From contig VFFE01007724.1 of NCBI GenBank assembly GCA_008921705.1, positions 3,354,127 to 3,418,126 on the forward strand: a DNA stretch of 64,000 nucleotides, read 5' to 3'. This document shows positions 50,168-63,246 of the stretch, piece by piece (position 1 is the first letter of the stretch; each line of letters begins with the position of its first letter). Source of the stretch: Burhinus oedicnemus. Its lineage: Eukaryota; Chordata; Aves; Charadriiformes; Burhinidae. The notes under the pieces were generated by a model, which saw only the letters and a list, made by a program, of their open reading frames with translations, made no database searches and was not told the DNA's origin. The position numbers and the translations under genes were made by a program.

Positions 50168-53100
50168 ATGTCTACTACACTACCTTTTTACATTATCTGC
50201 TTTCTAATGTGAGTTGTCATGCTTTTGGTAGATGAGCTGCCATGCGTATGCTAATTTTCTCTAAAAGTGCACAGGTGTCAGTAGGGTAAAGTGTTATTAA
50301 TATTCATCTAATAAAATTATATAATAAAAACCTGAAAATTAAAGAATGCAGGAAAGAAGAAAAAGCATGTGGCAGAGGTATATGGCTTGAAATATAAAGG
50401 AGTTGCCACTGCACAATTCAGGTTTCAAGTAGCTGTGTCTAATTCACTCCAGCAGGTAAAATCGGAGTAGGGTACTTCTGAAGAGCAGTGTTCGCAAAAG
50501 GATAAATGTGGCAGTTTACCTGATTTTTTTAAGTTATGTTGTTTCTAACTTGGCATATGAAGAGATCTGAGGTGTCTGTTCAGATTTCAGCACTCTTAAT
50601 GTAACTAAAAATGTCCTAAAGGCTCAACACTTCCACCCACAGAGGTTTACATAGCGTGCAGGCTAGATAGCACACACAGTTCCAAATTTCACTAGACAAA
50701 AAAAAAAGAAACCAAGACTGGCATGTGAACTTCTGTGTTAAAGAAACTGCCTGCACACTATATGCTGATGTTTATTCTAGCAGATTGATCTCTATCATGC
50801 ATAATATTTTCATATCTTTATATCCACTAAATGTGTTTTCATTTTATTCGTCTTACAAGTTTCTCATCATATGACAGAATGGAAGGTGCGTTGCCATGCC
50901 TGCGTTCTCTGTAAAACCAGATAACATTTAAGACGTGTCCCTGCAAGACATGGTCAATAACAGCATGCCCGAGTTGCCTTTAAACTGAGTTTAACTCACT
51001 GAAAAACCAAGTGTGACATACTCCCCAAAAAAATAATTCTGTGATGAACCCCTCCCCAACTCCATTTTAGTTAGCTTCCTTATTTACATCGTAAAACAGC
51101 TAAAAAGATAAAGGATATTTATGATTTAGAGAGATGAACATGCTGTATGTATTTAGTCTGGTTATTATTTTATTGTCAGAGTCTTGGAGAGCAGTGCAAA
51201 TCTATCTGATGTCCCTGAGACGTGACTTCTATAATGAAATTAGGTTTGTAAGTTGGGTAGAATTGCAAAAAGACAGTTCCTAAATGAGTAGGTTACTTTG
51301 GAAGAGACAAGAACCTACAGCTTCATTTAGGAAGTGTTATGTGATACTGAATCATCTTTAACACCAGCGTTTTTGGAAGTTGGTTGGGGTTTTTTTCAGC
51401 TTTTGGGATGTGCACAGTGTTAGAGAGATAAAGGGAGGGACAGTAGTTACTTCCTTCCTACAAAGATGTTTGCGCTGTATGGTAAAAGACCTGGAAAAAA
51501 TGTTACCTTGGTATAAACCTATTTTGAATATTCAGATTTATTTTGCAATATACAGTATAATTCTACAATTATTGTTAAGTTTTATATTAATATTTATCTC
51601 TAAAGTAATTGGAAGTTCATTAAATACATTTTCATTTACTGAAGAATACCTTTCCCAAAGCCAAGTGCAGTGGAAATGTTATTCATTATTTTTTCATTTT
51701 AAATTGTGTAAGAAAAGCATTTCAGAATCAATTAGCAATTGAACTATAAATTTTTTCTTTAGACTTGATAATTGTGCAAATGTTGCATCAATTATTTTTG
51801 TATTGTGTGTGTATTATTATGTACAAATGTTATTTGAGAAGTTGTCATTAGTGTTATAACCAGTTCAATGTGGGAATAGAATCAATTATGCTGCCCTAGC
51901 ATTTCGTTTTATGAGAAAATTGTTGTCTTTACTCTTTGCTAAGTTATTCTTGGATTTAATAATTCAATAGTCAGTCTGAACCATTTTTCAACAAGGACAA
52001 GGGGGCAGAAGCTTGTCTTTATTTTCCATGTATATTCAATGTTGTACTCGGGGGAAATGGTATATCCAAAAATAAGACTATAAATAAGAAATCAGTAGCC
52101 TTTCCTGTCTTGCTGCATTATGTGGGTTTGATATATGCTTCTGCAGTGTTATTACTTACTCTGTTCAAATCAATGCTCTGAGCTTTCCTTTATGTGATTG
52201 ATTTCTTCCGGATTAGCCTACAAAGTACGTGATTTAATAAACACCACTATTACCTGTTTACTAACACACAAATGTCTGCACTATTACATACAGAGATACT
52301 ATAAAGTTTCCAAAATGCTTCTGTCAATCATAAGATTTTGAATGTGTAACTTTATTTGAATAGGAAAGAGAACGCAACTTTGGTCTGACGTAGTCAAAAG
52401 CAAAGTAAAATTGCTTGGAAGGCAAGAATTTACAAAAATTAAGCCAGATTCTGTAGGAGATAATGAAAAGGAAAAATGCTTACAAGGGTATTCTCCTCTT
52501 TCATGCCTCAGAAAAGAAGCATTTTTTCCATACTTTTGTATTCTTAAACATTGCGGTAACAGATTGAAAAGTATCATTAGCACTATATATCTGTTTATGT
52601 CCCTCCCTAAGATACACCTGTGAATATGTATCTTGCATTACCATTTAGTGAAGATTTTTGTGGAAATGTGGTGGCAGGGAAGAATTCAAATGTTTCGCGT
52701 GATATAGTACTATTTAGGATTCAATGAGTTTGGGGTCCGTGTAGAATTCTTCCTCTTTAACAGGATGTTATTTCATTGCCACAGTTAGTTTTCCATAGGA
52801 ACTTATAGGTTGTTAATGTTTTGGGCAGCTATATCTCAAAAGAGTTCCATGTAGGACAAGGAAGGATTTCGCATGGCATTTGGACATTTAGAACCAGATT
52901 TTTACAGTTGCTTATGGCTGGATTATATGCACCTGGTTTGGATACAATTTTGTACAGATTTCTGTTTGCCCTAACAATTTTCATTTTTATATTTCCACAA
53001 TACCTCTCTGATATTCCTAAAACCTATGTTTTGTAATGCTTTTCAACCCAGAGACTTCTGTGTATAATCACTGATAGAAAACGTAATGGCCTTCAAGCAT

Positions 53101-54761
53101 TTATGGCCCATGCAGTTGGGAAGTTTGGAGAAAAGTTTCATGAGAGGTTACTGTTTAATATTTTAACACAGATGTCCAAACGCAGTATTTTTCATCTTCC
53201 TCCAAGTTCACTCTTAGTTCTTTAGTTTTCCTGATAACAGTCTGACATACTCCTTCCTATTTTTTTCTCACTGTATATACGGTATGGGTTTTTTTCATGC
53301 CTTTTGCAATATTGTATTCTCTAGAGAGAAATCTCAATAGCTTCACAGTATGTCTCTGCTCAGATGTAGGTTGCAGCCCGATATACAGCACATTCCCTCA
53401 GTCTCTGTACCCAAATCAGTCTGTGGCCAGGTCAAAAAACAGTATTTCTTTAATGCTTTCTTAGAAATATTGTTAGGGTTCTATTAATCTTTCTCCAGGA
53501 AACTCGTATTTCTGATATTACCCTGTTTTCATCCACTTTCCTTGGAGATGGTTTTCCTTTTCAAGTGCTGTACTATTGTTTTTAATATTACTTGGGGTTG
53601 TTGTCTTTTCCTGCTACTTTGTATTGTAGAATTAAAATGCGACTTTCAGCACAGCAACTATCATATTGCTTCTGAAGGATAGATATTATTCTAACCCCCC
53701 CAACACCTTGGGAAGTATTGTACAATATGATTCTATTCAGTCCACATTTTTATCAACACAATCACCATCACCTGCAGCCATCATTCCATTTTAGAGCACA
53801 GCCCTACAGGTATTTTTCCTCTTTTTGCAATATCAAGATATGAGGAAGATGAATGAAAGTTTCGTGCATGTTTTTGTCAGTGTGTTTTTATAGCTCCTGT
53901 GAACAGTGATGGACTTGGCAGCCTAGAGACTGAAATCCTCTGTTTAATCACAGGCCAGGTATAGTTCAGCAGAAAGACATATTTCTGTACACAGCCCCTG
54001 TAGCATGTCTAAGCCTTGAGCTGGAGAGCCTATCTTCTGTAAGTGAAAAAAAGCACTCGGGCCAGTCAGTCCCTGGCCTCATCTCTGGAACTGTTGAAAA
54101 GAAGCATTCATGCCATTGAGTTTCATGACAGGCATTAACGTCTAGTCTGGAGTGGACTGAGTTCCCTTTCACTCATTCGGGAATTTTTTTCTGTAAGTTA
54201 CTGAGAGAATATAGTGTTCTGTCCAGTTTGGAAGTTGTATGTCTGTGTGCATCAAGTTGTCACATAACTCTTCAAAAGGCAGTAGGTTTTCAGGTCAGCT
54301 TGCATTTAGCCATGGGTTTGATCTGAAGCTCATTAATGTCTGGGATTTTTTTCTTTCTTTTTACTTGTGTAAACTCTCAATATCCAATAGCTAAAACCAG
54401 AGAACTAAGTAAAACAGTAAACCTCGTTCCTATTTTTAGAATGTTAAGATGTTTTATTTGAAAACCAAGCAAAACTAAGGCCCTTCAGAGAGTCCTGCAG
54501 TATCCTAGGTCCACTATCCTAGGTGCACAGAATTCTTCTGTATGGTCATAAATTGCAATCTCTTAACATTTTTTAATGTTTTATTAAAAAGGCAATGGTC
54601 TAGGTCATATTTTTTTTAGTGAAGATGTATTTATGGGGTTTTATTCATTTTTTGCTGAAAATCCAATGTAATGAAAGTATGTGCTATTCCAAAAGAAGTG
54701 CTGACTATTAAATCTGCTAGAAATTATTTGACTGTTTTTTGGGTTTTTTTATATTTTTCAG

Positions 54762-54855
54762 CTAACAGGACAAGTGACTTTGCAAATTGCCAGTGAACCA
54801 GTTTTGCCGTTTAATGCCCTCGACATCGCATTAGAAGTTCAGAACAATCTTAAAG
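54762..54855 (+). CDS. NAALADL2: NAALADL2 coding exon: entry to dimerisation domain
   Basis: This 94-nt exon begins in phase 0 after a T-rich acceptor (atatttttcag) and ends AAAG before gtaatt, leaving one base (G) of a split glycine codon. The 31 full codons start LTGQVTLQIASEPVLPF and continue NALDIALEVQNNLK. This corresponds to the FOLH1 segment [23 protein letters not shown], i.e. the junction between the peptidase-like core and the helical transferrin-receptor-like dimerisation domain. The invariant LPF is present. The frame joins exactly to the exon at 13900-13995 and to the one at 63048, so all three belong to one transcript. No frameshift or internal stop is present. Confidence 0.93.
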
Positions 54856-55286
54856 GTAATTTTTGTTAGAGGAATATTGCTCTCCATTAATACGGAGGGG
54901 GAAAAAAAGGATCATCTACTCCCTGATATGGATTTTCCACTTGAATAATAGCCAGTGATTTTACTAATTAAACAGTGTCATTATGTAATGCTAAATAAAA
55001 CACAGGTTTTGTTGCTAAATAAAGCCATAAAATGTTTATATTTCTGATGTTACTCTGTTAGTTAAGTCATAATTACTATTAAAATCTCATAATTACAGTC
55101 AAAGGTAACAACCTCTGTGACTGAACTTGATTTTAATTCCCTTCAAGGCTTTGTTCAGTACAAGCAAGAGAGGGCTTCTAATCCCGTTGCCATTTGGCTC
55201 CTCAATTTGCACAATCATCTTCCTTGCTTGGTTATTACACTAACTCACCTTGTTGGCAGAGCATGCTAACTTTTTTTCTTTTTCAG

Positions 55287-55920
55287 GCGTGACAAAGCAT
55301 GATAATTTACCAATGCGTCTTGTTTGAGCTGATTAAGCAGTGAGACCCTGGAAGCTCTGTATGTGATCTTGGTGTGTTTGGGACAATGGGTTGGGGTTAG
55401 GGAGATGGGCAAGAACGTTCCTAGTCAGAAAGTAAACAGAAGTGACTGGTAATTTGGAAATGATGCAGATACAGTTCTCATAGACTCTGGATTTGGCACT
55501 GTTGCTAGGTGTAGGATGAAAGCCTTGATATGAGACCGCTCCATCAAGATTGTGGAGCCATTACTAAAATCCTGTGTTGCCTTCTCATTTCTGGCTCCTT
55601 CTGTTGTCTTGTGGCCTTTGAGGGCTTGATAAAAGAACAAGCATTCTGCAGTCTTTTTGTCCTGTGTTAACAACAGAATCCAATTAAGCCAATAGCCCTT
55701 GGCCTGAGCTGTTTAAGATAACACAGTTAAAGGGTGCAGTTGTGCATTCCCTTTGCCTCTGGGGGCTGTTCTTTTTCTTTTTTTCTCCCCTCGCCTCCCA
55801 CAATTGGTAGAAAAATTTTGATATGTTATAAGGAACTAAACCCCATTGTATGTTACTGAGATGTTCTCTGCTACTATCTAGACTACAAAAGAACAATAAA
55901 CCTTCTTCTTATCAGTTATG
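55287..55920 (+). other. Possible alternative terminal exon of NAALADL2
   Basis: A consensus-quality acceptor (a T/C tract, then tttttcag) ends at 55286, only 431 bases after the 54762-54855 exon. Spliced to that phase-1 donor it would complete the split glycine codon and add V-T-K-H-D-N-L-P-M-R-L-V before a TGA at 55325-55327. An AATAAA lies at 55895-55900. The product would stop before the helical dimerisation domain. No conservation or transcript evidence is available here, so a decoy acceptor remains quite likely. Confidence 0.25.
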
Positions 55921-58281
55921 AAAAGAATGTCTTACCTCCAGTCCTGAGGACTAAGGAGGGAGAGGAAGTCTAGGTCCTAGGTCCTAACACTATCCAGTGT
56001 CATTCATCCATATAAACTTTCTCCTTCAGTATCAACTGTCTTCCTCCTCCCATTCTGTCCCTTTTTCCTTACAGTTGCCTCGTATCTTAGTGTATTCAAA
56101 TGAGATGCAACTCTCTTTCCTTTTCTAGGGGACTAGTTGAAAGTAGTCTGGATGTGGAGAGCACATAAGAAGCTTAGTCCTTGGAGATTAAATCTTTTGA
56201 TAACTTAGCTGCCAAACTCTTAACATAATTCCTTGAATATGTACAAACTGAGATATTTCAGAAGCTGGTATTCTGGTCAGAAGTCAGAGAACTTAATGGT
56301 AAAAGGTACATCCTTGACAAGAACACCCACGAAATTTGAGAGGCTGCTCCAAAGCATGGTATTGTTAGGACCTCATAGTGGGAAAATGTGAGATAGGTAA
56401 AACCATGTTGTTATTTCCTCATCTCCAATTATGTCTCTGATACAGGTTACCTGTAGTGTGCTAACGCCTTTGAAAAATATTTTTTCTATTTATATATTTA
56501 TGGAACTCTCAAGTTGATCTGTTAAATAAAGATGTAAGTTCTATAAAATCACACCAAAACTTTATATATAGTTTAGCAGAATGTGAGATCTTATCTCAAA
56601 CAAAAAGATTTTTTGCAGTCTTGTGGTGCTGCCCCTGCGTTTCATTCACTCCCTACAGTATAAAGTATCACTTTTCTGTAATACACATTCATAGAAGTAT
56701 GACACTTTTCCTTTAATCTTTGCCATCCATCATTGTCAAGACCTAGGAGTCAGTAGGCTACCATTGGTGTGGAATCAGTGAGCATCCAAAAAGACAAGTA
56801 ATTTTAGCTCTGTTGTGCCATATAAACATTGGTTTAGTTCAGCCTAAACACAGCAGGGAATGATCACCAAATAAAAAGTGTGGCTCAGCTGGTATTCCTT
56901 CAACTGAACATGAGACGTCTGCTACTGTTCCTCCTTTTTTCTTTATTTTGCGTAACAGGAAATGTTGATGTAAACTGACTTTTTTCCTCTAACTTCAATT
57001 AGATCATTTATCTCAACCACTTCAGGGGAGGGAAAATTATTTTCTAGGCTGTAGGGCCAGCAGGATAAATTTTGTTCCAGCTGTTCTCTTTGGAGTTTTG
57101 TTTAATGACTTTTCTCATGACTTTCATGTCTCGTTTATCTTTGACTTGTGTCAAGTAACAGTTTATTTTCATTTTGGAAACCAATAAGACAATGATCTTT
57201 TTTCTGATTACTTAAATGAGAAGTTGTACTTTTTAACATGGCTCATGGATTTCTTCATTCTTCAAAAGGTTTTATGTTGTCTGAGATTTCCAGTTCAAAG
57301 TGGCATTGTCTTAGTAAACTATTTCCTTCTCCAACCCAATGCAAACTGTAAATGTAGAAAAGGTGAAGGGAAATCCGCACGTGGTAGAAGATTTGATCAT
57401 TAGGCTTCATTTTGTGCCTCTGGGATCTGGTTCAGCCAATCACTTAAACACCCATCTTACTGCCTGTTGGACTTGCGCACGTTCTTGAAGTTAAATCATA
57501 TGTGTAAATACTTGAGGCGCGGTTTTGCAGTCTCCTGGATGTCCTCACAAAAGGATGTGTATGTCTTAATATTTGTTAATACTGCATTTATTTATGTTTC
57601 CAAAGGATTTAATTCTGTAATGTGGTGGGTATCTGTACTGTTAGCTCTGTTTAATTCAATAGGCTGTTACTCAACACTTTATAAACCATTTGTTACATTC
57701 AGGATAAGCTGGATGGCAGGTTACAGGGAAATGTCATCCACAACACGTTCACATATGGCTCGAGGCCTGTTCCTCTGAAAGATGGGGAAATGGCTGTTAA
57801 GTGACATGTGTTCTCTCCACTTGCTCACACCAGAACTCTTGGAAACAAGCTACTGGTTTTGGGCTTACCTGAAAAGGAAGGGTTTTGACTGGAGAGATGT
57901 TTCTTTTTGTGCATCTGCTGATGTTTAAGAGGAAACCTTGTGGTCATAAATGATACGCGATGGGTTCCAAAACTGAAATCCGGGTCCCCAGGGCTATTCA
58001 CACTGTTACTATCAGGTCACAGAAGTGATATTTTTAGAGAAATTCATAAATAGGTGACAGTTTAAAATATTCCCATTAACTACACATTGCAGTTGTGTGG
58101 TGTTTCTGCCTTTCATACATTTAAAATCAAGACCTGCTGTAACTTGAATCAAATACAAGAGTATCTCACTAGGCCTTGCACGCTATGAAAACCTGGTTTT
58201 ATCTTCTGAGGTAGGGCACAGACAAGATGTCAAATCTGGTGTGTGAATGATACAAATGGTTCTTTTAAGCACTTCTACAGA

Positions 58282-58356
58282 AGTATTTTGTATGTATATG
58301 CAAATGCAAATGTATAAGCATTTGTATGTAAGTATTTTGTATGCATATAAGCATTT
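58282..58356. repeat. Imperfect duplication with overlapping POU octamers
   Basis: agtattttgtatg occurs at 58282 and 58331, and tataagcattt at 58313 and 58346, showing an imperfect local duplication. Between them two overlapping ATGCAAAT octamers (58298-58305 and 58304-58311) form a tandem POU-domain site. The octamer is a well-known Oct/POU recognition sequence; function here is unproven. Confidence 0.65.
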
Positions 58357-60332
58357 TTATTCAAAACATATTCGTATCATCTGCTGAATGCTTTTAGCAC
58401 TCTGCAGTCTGAGCTTGTTCCTTGTAGTGTATCTTGCACTGTATTTGAGCCTCTCTGAAATTTAGTATATATTACAGCAAGCTTCAGGGATTGATGACAG
58501 AGGTGTTAAAGTGTCTCATTAGGATCAAAAGCCTTTCTGTACCTTTGCACCAGACTGGCTCAGCAATAACAAGTTCAATCACACGGTTTACAAAAATAAA
58601 GGCAACCATGTCTGATGCTAGCCATGTCTCTCACTTAGTTGCTGTTGGCTGTAGAAGCTGATATTGTTTCATTATTGCAAGTCGCTGGGCCCACCTAGAC
58701 TCCTGCAGACCTTTCACATATTGGTATCTGTTGCCCAGCCTTAGATTGTAGCTGAGTAGCTCCGGGCACACATGCTAGGATTCCCTAGCTGTGGCTTTCA
58801 TCACAGGCTGCAGAAGCTGGTAGGCGACTCAGATAAGCTGTAAGACATCTCTAATAGCTACTGGCTGAGAGAGGCCCGTGAAGACAAATTACGTGGGGGT
58901 AAGATTTTCTAGTTTTCCCTTTATAGGGAGGGCAAGGGCTGTGATTTAAAGCTCTTTGGCTGACACAGTGTCAGTTGTGTGTGTTGCTTCCTACCAGTTA
59001 GGCCTCTTCTCCCCAGAATGGATGTTTTACAGATGTTACAGCAGCTGAAGTACTTGAGGTGATAATAGTAGACAGTGCTAGCAGAAGTTTAAAAATAATC
59101 TGGTTTATGATAAACCATTTCCAGGAAGTCTGCATGACTTTCCACAGCCGTGGCTCAACCCATACATTTCAAAACATCAGCCTAAACTCTCCGTCTTTAG
59201 AAAAATCAATACAGAAACATATCTTTGTCATTTACTTGATGGCTGCGTACTCATTGCCTACAGCCATCTGCTAGTCTTCAGCCTGGCATCATTTTACCTG
59301 CTTGACCGTATTTCCCTGATCGTTTAGGGTGCTTTTCAGAGTTACTTTCTCCATCTGTCTCTAATGTTCAGAAAGTTTTCTTCTTTACTGTTCCCACCCA
59401 TTATTCTTGACTGCTACAGAGGTGAAAAATGTAACAGTTATCCATATATATGATAGAAATACCTTCTTTGCCATGAGCCACTGACATCTTGTCTTCAGTA
59501 TCCTTTCAAGGATATTATATGTTAGTATTGGCAAACCTTTTGTCAGCCTTTAAAAAACAAAATAGAAATATGCATTTTCCATGGGCAAAATTTGGTACTG
59601 AAGGGGAAGGATGAGCATCTCTTCTGTATCAGTAGGCCATATATGATTCAGCAGCCCTGTACAAAGTCCTTGGTAACTTCCTTTGTACTGACATGCATAA
59701 GAATATGTCACAACATGCCTTTTTAATGATAGCCTCTTTGAAAAGAGACTTGTAGCAACACCAGATTAGTTTTCTTGGGCAGTAGCAGTCATGGTAGCAA
59801 AATTGAAGCTGATGGCAACATATTCTTTGCACTCAGGATGTCTGTGGATTTGCGTTTCTGCCCCCTTTAGGGTACTTTCTACAAAGCTTTCCCAGTCAGA
59901 TTTTCTACTGCTAGGTCTGATCATCCAATTTTGCACAGCATGAAAAATGTTCCTAGTGAATACAACAACACACCATAGCTGATCATGAATGTGCAGGCTA
60001 ATCAAAACCTGAAGCAATTTCCCCTCTCTCTTACATGCAAACACACGTTCACATGCATGGAGAGCAAGCGTCGTGCTTTAAACTGCTGGTTTGCCTGTGT
60101 TCATTCTCCTGTAGGTACTCGTAGGCAAGTATATTCATACCAGAGGGCACAAACACAATTTAAAAATGTTAAATCTCTAGCAGTACTTTTCATAAGAGCA
60201 ATCAGTTACAGAGGGAAAGGCTATTGTATTCAATGTCTGTAAAAATAAATATCTATTTAGTGTAACCTGTTTCTGAATAAAATCCAGTTACATTTAGCAA
60301 GCGTAATGAAATTCAACAGTATAATTCTCTGA

Positions 60333-60354
60333 TCAAGAGTATACATACTCTTGA
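60333..60354. repeat. 10-bp perfect inverted repeat, 2-bp loop
   Basis: TCAAGAGTAT and ATACTCTTGA are separated by AC. A short hairpin-capable palindrome in the intron, with no flanking structure. Confidence 0.85.
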
Positions 60355-63047
60355 GTCACTTTCTTGCACTTGCAATTTTATTTATTTAACAACTAAACAG
60401 CTAGCTTAGGTGATTCATCATGATTCATACTGGAGACAAAAGGACAAAGAATACAAAATATAATAATGCAGCGTTGTTTTGAGTCAAGTAACACGTGCAG
60501 GGTTTTTTTTATTTTCTCCGTAGAAGCATCACAAGATGTTTAAGACATTATTAGTTAATGCATCCTTTTCTTTAAGAATCATTTGCCCTTCCACTCCCAG
60601 CTTCTCAACTTGAGAAAACCATAAATCACATTCTCCCTTGGCAGTGAAGTTCAGTGTGTTGTGGTAAAAACTACTGATGCCCTTAAAGCTCTTAGTTCTT
60701 AGTCTTAGCTCTTAGTCTTAAAGCCCTTAGTTCTCTGTGGTAACGCTAGCCGTAGACACTTCCAGGTTTTGTATGAAGTATTAAAAAAGGGCCTGGGTGT
60801 TTGTTTTGTAATGACTGCTGGTTTAGAGCGTAATGTAAACAGTACTTTTTACTCATCACTGTAAAGTAAAATGTAGTTGTTTTAGGGGCAAAATGCATGC
60901 TGTGGAGAAGGAGTGAGAGCATTTACAGGATTTTTATGTTTAGAGGGGTGGTCTGGTTGACTTCATTTCCAAGTATAGAATGATGCATTTGCCCTTTGAC
61001 CTTCCCTATTGAAAAGGCGCAGCTGACATTTACAATTGTTTGTATAATATTCAGAATAAAAATTAGAAATGTTGTGTGTTATTTGGAATATGAAGTGCTT
61101 TGCTGAAACCAAAGGGTTCTTTCTAATGGGGTGAATTTAAACCTTTCCATACTGACACAGGTCGCAGGTTAAGGTATGCACAGTGCCTGGATTATGTGCA
61201 TGGAAATCTCAAGTTCTTCAGCTGCACAGGATGTTTGCCTGAGATTTGGAAACTGAGGATACTCATATTTTGCAAAATATCCCAAGTACATAGCAAGTTT
61301 ATATGCTTGGAGAATATTTTTATGAGGCATCAACCTAACCTAATCAGACTTTAAATTACTCCAGGCTCTATCAGAAAGATACAAATCCTGTACATCAAGG
61401 TAATACAGTCCCTGTTACCCATTCTAATTAGGGAAAGGTGGATTGGTCAAGAGCCATTGACAAAGCAAACTTTTCCCAAACCAAAACAGATATAAACCAT
61501 CTTCTCTCACTCCTATTCCCACAGGGAGCTTCTGTTCGTTGTTGAAATTCATCTTGATAGCTCAGGAAATCTGACAGTTTCTCTCACACCAGCATCTGTC
61601 TCTCCATGTATTTTGGATCGTGTTTTGCTAGATTGGAATGCGTTAGTGAGCTGAATGACAGGATTGCATGGGGATCGATGAACTCCTTTCCCTTTGCTGA
61701 AATGTATCCAATAGCAAATCTTTTCTTCCCCACGAGAGGGAGAATATGTCATATTTAGGCATTTCTTTGAATTTCTTAGTTGTACCTATTTGGTTTTCCA
61801 TTCCTGTTATACGCTCACCTTTCAGACTCTATCCATAAATCGTTTGAGAAATGGGTTGATGTTCTCCATTTACTATTTCTGATCTCTCCATATAATCTAT
61901 TAGACAAGGAACTTTAGTATTCATTTAACTTGCGTCTTGAACCACTTTGTTGAATTAATCATCTCAGTTACTATGATACTGAACTCACTGAGGTTTGTAC
62001 ATTCAACTAAAGGTGAGACAGCTTCTAAAGCTGAATGGTTTGTTTTGATTAAATTGTCTTTTGAAAGATCTAAGGGTAGTTGATTTTCTTGTCCTTAATA
62101 GGCAAAGTGAATCTTGGCCTTAAAGATCCTTTCTGCATCCTGGAAATGTTTTTGCTGACTGATGTTGCTTTTGACTTCGTATCAAGTTCAGACACTGCTT
62201 TCTCTGTCCGTATGCTTGTAAAAATTAACGCAGTCTATGCACGCACTGGGAAAGGAGGGCATGCTCTTTACCTGCACTGCAGGTGGGAATAGACTGCACG
62301 TTCACAATGCTCCAGTTCATGTATCACATTCTTCTTTCTGGACTACAAACAGGGAAATATCAAAATCATGTTGTGCTCCGAAGTGCTGTGGGCATTTATT
62401 CTTTTGGTGTCTGTGTAGGATTACAAAGTAACAGTTAACACTCCAAGTTTAAAAAGTTTTGAAAATACTGGCTGCATTAGAATATACATTTGGATATCAA
62501 TTAAAGCGTTAGTTGGCTCAATGTTGTATGATTTAAGTGATTAAGAGGACCAATTTCATGTCTCCTCTACAACTGTTGTCAACCTCTAGGATTCTAAAAT
62601 GTTTAACAAAATACAGTTAACTCTGCATATTATGATTTTCTACACAGTAGTCATTATGGAATCCAAGCACAAACTTTCAAACTTGAAAGCAGTAGCATCA
62701 AATGGCATTGAATAAATTCCATCTCAGAAGGAAATGTTATCGTTATTGATTTATAACCATTGCTTCCTGCATGCCTGTTTTTCCAGTGGTAGATTTCAGG
62801 CTCTACCCCAAAATCATTCCTCATAGCTTATTAGATCTTAAAATATCACAGCCCAAATTGATCTTCTTGAAAAAATAGATCAGAGCTTATGCGCAATGAT
62901 CTATGGCTTTCCTTGATCCATTACGTAATTCTCATGAGCGAAAAGAGGCTCAGGTTTTAATTGGACTATTAATTTTGACTTCTAAGCAAGAGTAATAACT
63001 GATGTTCTCTGAATCACTGGCAACTGTCTTGCTCTTACTGTTCCTAG

Positions 63048-63246
63048 GTGATGAAGTAGTCGTTCCTCAGTTGCTTGCAGTGGCATCACGTCTGAGGGAT
63101 ACCGCAGAATTATTCCAATCTGATGAGATGCGCCCAGCTAATGACCCCAAGGAACGACCTCCTATCAGAGTCAGGATGCTCAATGATGTGCTACAAAGCT
63201 TGGAGAAAAGCTTCCTAGTTCATCGAGCTCCTCCAGGGCTTTACAG
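63048..63246 (+). CDS. NAALADL2: NAALADL2 coding exon: TFR-like dimerisation domain
   Basis: This 199-nt exon sits behind the acceptor cttactgttcctag. It starts with GT, completing the glycine codon split with the exon at 54762-54855, encodes 65 full codons and ends with AG of a split arginine codon before gtatgg (phase 2). Landmarks are LLAVASRLRDTAELFQSDEM, then RPANDPKERPP, RVRMLNDVLQSLEKSFLV and APPGLY. The LND..L..LEKSFL part matches the FOLH1 segment MMNDQLMFLERAFID, the core helix of the transferrin-receptor-like dimerisation domain, which forms the homodimer interface outside the membrane. The final coding exon (in other species beginning right after ..FYR) is not within the remaining 754 bases. 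No disabling mutation is seen. Confidence 0.95.

Larger units (their letters stand above)
13996..54761 (+). other. NAALADL2: NAALADL2 intron, about 40.8 kb
   Basis: The intron starts gtaaca and ends atttttcag. No further conserved exon is needed between its borders: the residues ...HETIAK and LTGQVTLQ read continuously across it as in the family. Its contents are old CR1 pieces, one young CR1 copy, MIR-like fragments, homopolymers and stop-poor antisense tracts of unknown origin. Stretches not listed separately (for example 19300-22800, 25000-28700, 30000-34000, 37300-44900, 50200-54700) show only short ORFs and AT-rich sequence in which I see nothing I can name. Confidence 0.85.
54856..63047 (+). 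other. NAALADL2: NAALADL2 intron, about 8.2 kb
   Basis: A phase-1 intron, gtaatt...ttcctag. It contains a strong-looking acceptor at 55286 (listed separately), a region with duplicated POU octamers near 58.3 kb, a 10-bp inverted repeat at 60333, and otherwise AT-rich unique-looking sequence. I recognised no transposon in it, which is unusual only in contrast to the preceding intron. Confidence 0.85.

Noticed and set aside
53170..53540. Pyrimidine-rich block considered as another old CR1 reverse strand
   Set aside because: The landmark phrases found in the other CR1 remnants are missing.
60690..60735. Repeated 'cttagt' words
   Set aside because: Irregular spacing and short units; a local slippage pattern, not a CRISPR-like or satellite array.
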